A stretch of 60,556 bases of DNA. Origin: JAUVZL01 sp965603515 (GTDB taxonomy: Bacteria; Hydrothermota; Tepidihabitantia; SM23-42). The number at the start of each line of letters is the position of its first letter. Position 1 is the stretch's first letter. The notes beneath the pieces were generated by a model. That model saw nothing but the letters and a program-made list of their open reading frames with translations, made no database searches and was not told the DNA's origin. Made by a program: the position numbers and the translations under genes. Shown piece after piece: positions 59,048 through 60,556 of the stretch. Where the stretch lies: contig CBFDDH010000013.1 in the NCBI GenBank assembly GCA_965603515.1, positions 1 through 60,556 of the forward strand, in the 5' to 3' direction.

Positions 59048-60136
59048 ATGAAAGTGCTCATTCTTGCCGTACCAATAGGTGCAGGACATCTTAAGGCAGC
59101 AAAGGCAATCGAACAAGGCTTGCGTAAGATTGATCCGAATATAGATATTAGGTTTGAAAATTGCTTTAAATGGGTCCAGCCTTTATATGGTTATTTATAT
59201 AGGAAAATTTATGAGTTCGGTCAAAAGAAGGCTCGGCGATTACTCAAGTTTTTTTATGGCGGGCTGGGTGTGAGTACTGGCGCATCGCCGTTTCTTTATT
59301 GTATGCATAAGGTGCTGGCTCATCGCTTCAGGTTCTTGCTTGATGAATATGAACCAGATTACATACTGAGCACGCATTTTTCTCCAGGGTATTTTGCCGC
59401 CCTTTACAAGAATGCCCATCATTACAAGATAGGGATTGTGGTGACAGACTATTATGTGCATCCACATTGGGTTAATAAAGAGATAGACAATTATTTCATT
59501 CCACATGAATTCCTGACCAAACAGATATTGTCTTATGGTGTGGCGCGCGAGCAGGTTTTTCCCTTTGGTATACCAGTCGCCCTTGAACTTGAACAGGAGC
59601 TTGATAAAGAAGCTGCGCGCAAACGGTTCGGTTTATCAAAATCCAGAATTTCTGCAACAGTTATGGGAAGCAGGGTTTTTAGCGGTGAATGGTTGGAACT
59701 AGTAAAGAAGATAGTCGATTTTGACTATGACCTTTTGGTCTTGTGTGGTGACAATAAGGAAGTTATGTCCGAAATCATAGGACTAAAAGGGAAATCAAAA
59801 CTGAGTACATACGGCATGGTCGAGCGTATCCATGAGTTGATCGGGACTACCGACATACTCATTACCAAAGCTGGTGGTATAACCTCAACTGAAGCATCAA
59901 AGGTTGGGCCATGCCTCTTATTCGCAAATTCCATCGTCGGATTGGAGAATATGAATGAAGATTTTTTCATAACCCACAATGCAGCAATCCGGCTTACCCC
60001 TGAGAACGCAAATTCAGTAGTGGCTGATCTTTTGTCCCATCCTGAGAAAATGACCGCGATGAGAAAAAACCTAAAGGACATCGGAAAAAGAGAGACAGCA
60101 CTCAATATTGCCAAGACGATTCTCCATGGAACTTGA
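59048..60136 (+). CDS. MGDG-synthase/UgtP-like glycosyltransferase
   Basis: GT28-type enzyme; relatives transfer glucose or galactose to diacylglycerol. The N-terminal domain begins 'LILAVPIGAGHLKAAKAI' and the nucleotide-sugar site has 'ITKAGGITSTEASKVG'. 362 residues. I start at the Met at 59048, six bases after TATAAT; 41 upstream codons in frame would run through the promoter. It would make membrane glycolipids. Confidence 0.88.
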   Translation: MKVLILAVPIGAGHLKAAKAIEQGLRKIDPNIDIRFENCFKWVQPLYGYLYRKIYEFGQKKARRLLKFFYGGLGVSTGASPFLYCMHKVLAHRFRFLLDEYEPDYILSTHFSPGYFAALYKNAHHYKIGIVVTDYYVHPHWVNKEIDNYFIPHEFLTKQILSYGVAREQVFPFGIPVALELEQELDKEAARKRFGLSKSRISATVMGSRVFSGEWLELVKKIVDFDYDLLVLCGDNKEVMSEIIGLKGKSKLSTYGMVERIHELIGTTDILITKAGGITSTEASKVGPCLLFANSIVGLENMNEDFFITHNAAIRLTPENANSVVADLLSHPEKMTAMRKNLKDIGKRETALNIAKTILHGT

Positions 60137-60461
60137 AGAATTCGAAAAGGTCGTTGAACAGGCAATAGCGACTTTACCAGATTTCATCCGCACCAAACTC
60201 CAGAATATCGATATTGTAATTGAGGAGAAGCCGATTGTCCACAAATCACTGTTAGGCCTTTACCAGGGAGTGCCTTTGAAAAAGCGGGGCGTTTGGTACG
60301 GCAATGTGATGCCGGACAAGATTACTTTATTCAAGAAGAACATAGAGCGGATAAGCAATAATGAAGAAGAACTAAGACACTGGATTCACCGCGTCATAAT
60401 CCATGAAATCGGACACTATTTCGGGTTTGACGAGGAAGGATTACAGGATAGTGGATACTGA
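60126..60461 (+). CDS. Zincin-like metallopeptidase family protein (DUF1025/MetalloPro type)
   Basis: 111 residues with the HExxH-type site 'IIHEIGHYFGFDEEGL', in which the downstream Asp can be the third ligand. 'FEKVVEQAIATLPDFI' and 'LGLYQGVPLKKR' are typical of this family of small bacterial zincins, whose substrate is unknown. The ATG at 60126 overlaps the glycosyltransferase stop. Confidence 0.88.
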   Translation: MELEEFEKVVEQAIATLPDFIRTKLQNIDIVIEEKPIVHKSLLGLYQGVPLKKRGVWYGNVMPDKITLFKKNIERISNNEEELRHWIHRVIIHEIGHYFGFDEEGLQDSGY

Positions 60462-60505
60462 AGTGAGTAACGGAGTAACGGTGTAAAGCGTAGGGAGTAG
60501 GGCGC

Positions 60506-60554
60506 TGTAGTTGTCTGATTTATCAGACAATGCCCGATGAATCGGGCGACTACA
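60506..60554. repeat. Three-way-junction palindromic repeat
   Basis: Outer pair TGTAG (60506-60510)/CTACA (60550-60554) encloses two perfect hairpins: TTGTCTGAT/ATCAGACAA (60511-60530) and GCCCGAT/ATCGGGC (60532-60547). It lies after the last gene, next to short GAGTAACGGTGTAA-like repeats also seen around 31860-31900. Confidence 0.8.
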
Positions 60555-60556
60555 AA

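Overview
The window looks like a chromosomal segment of an uncultured anaerobic bacterium. Four secreted proteins end in a C-terminal sorting/FlgD-like domain of the kind used with type IX-like secretion ('YPNPF ... SGVYFVK'). That points to the FCB group or a neighbouring candidate phylum such as WOR-3/Stahlbacteria; this placement is inference. The MEP isoprenoid genes ispF and ispG and the operon proS-rimP-nusA-infB-rbfA-truB-ribF are bacterial. Selenocysteine decoding (selA, selB, tRNA-Sec), corrinoid methyl transfer and ATP-driven low-potential Fe-S enzymes point to anaerobic life.

Layout. 1-5.1 kb: end of a surface FG-GAP protein, inositol-phosphate synthase, dTMP kinase, CtpA protease. 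5.2-8 kb: PurS-PurL fusion. 8-15.8 kb, minus strand: subtilase with a very large insertion, rhomboid protease, ispF, an APC transporter fused to a PTS EIIA-like domain, a K+ channel, a SEC-C protein. 15.9-25 kb: translation/transcription operon. 25.1-31.9 kb: mutL, murA, ispG, an amidotransferase, an M24 peptidase and a XerD-like recombinase. 32-32.4 kb: tRNA-Gly and tRNA-Cys around a string of palindromes, with a copy of the tRNA-Gly 3' end. 32.5-42.1 kb: secreted and cell-envelope proteins and a cold-shock protein, separated by clear terminators. 42.2-46.5 kb: selenocysteine genes. 46.5-58.6 kb, minus strand: a tightly packed cluster. 58.6-60.5 kb: lipoprotein, MGDG-synthase-like glycosyltransferase, zincin.

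The most interesting unit is the 46.5-58.6 kb cluster. In order of transcription it has an Fe-S-type Rrf2 regulator, a consensus promoter, a ferredoxin:thioredoxin-reductase-type protein, an ABC importer whose binding protein carries a Cys-Cys-Cys motif, a SAM methyltransferase, a corrinoid protein, an MtaA-like methyltransferase, a corrinoid-activating (RACE) protein, two 2-hydroxyacyl-CoA-dehydratase-like subunits, a second MtaA-like protein and an HgdC-type activator ATPase. No known substrate:corrinoid methyltransferase is present. I infer an importer plus an ATP-driven reductive system that cleaves a methylated compound and passes the methyl group to a corrinoid; the substrate is unknown.

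A second theme is gene expression. Ten genes have a near-consensus sigma70 promoter (16-17 bp spacer) whose -10 box ends 5-7 bases before the start codon and have no ribosome-binding site, so leaderless mRNAs seem common here. Secreted proteins and downstream genes keep Shine-Dalgarno sites. selA has its own promoter of this type, so the selenocysteine genes may be only neighbours of the corrinoid cluster.
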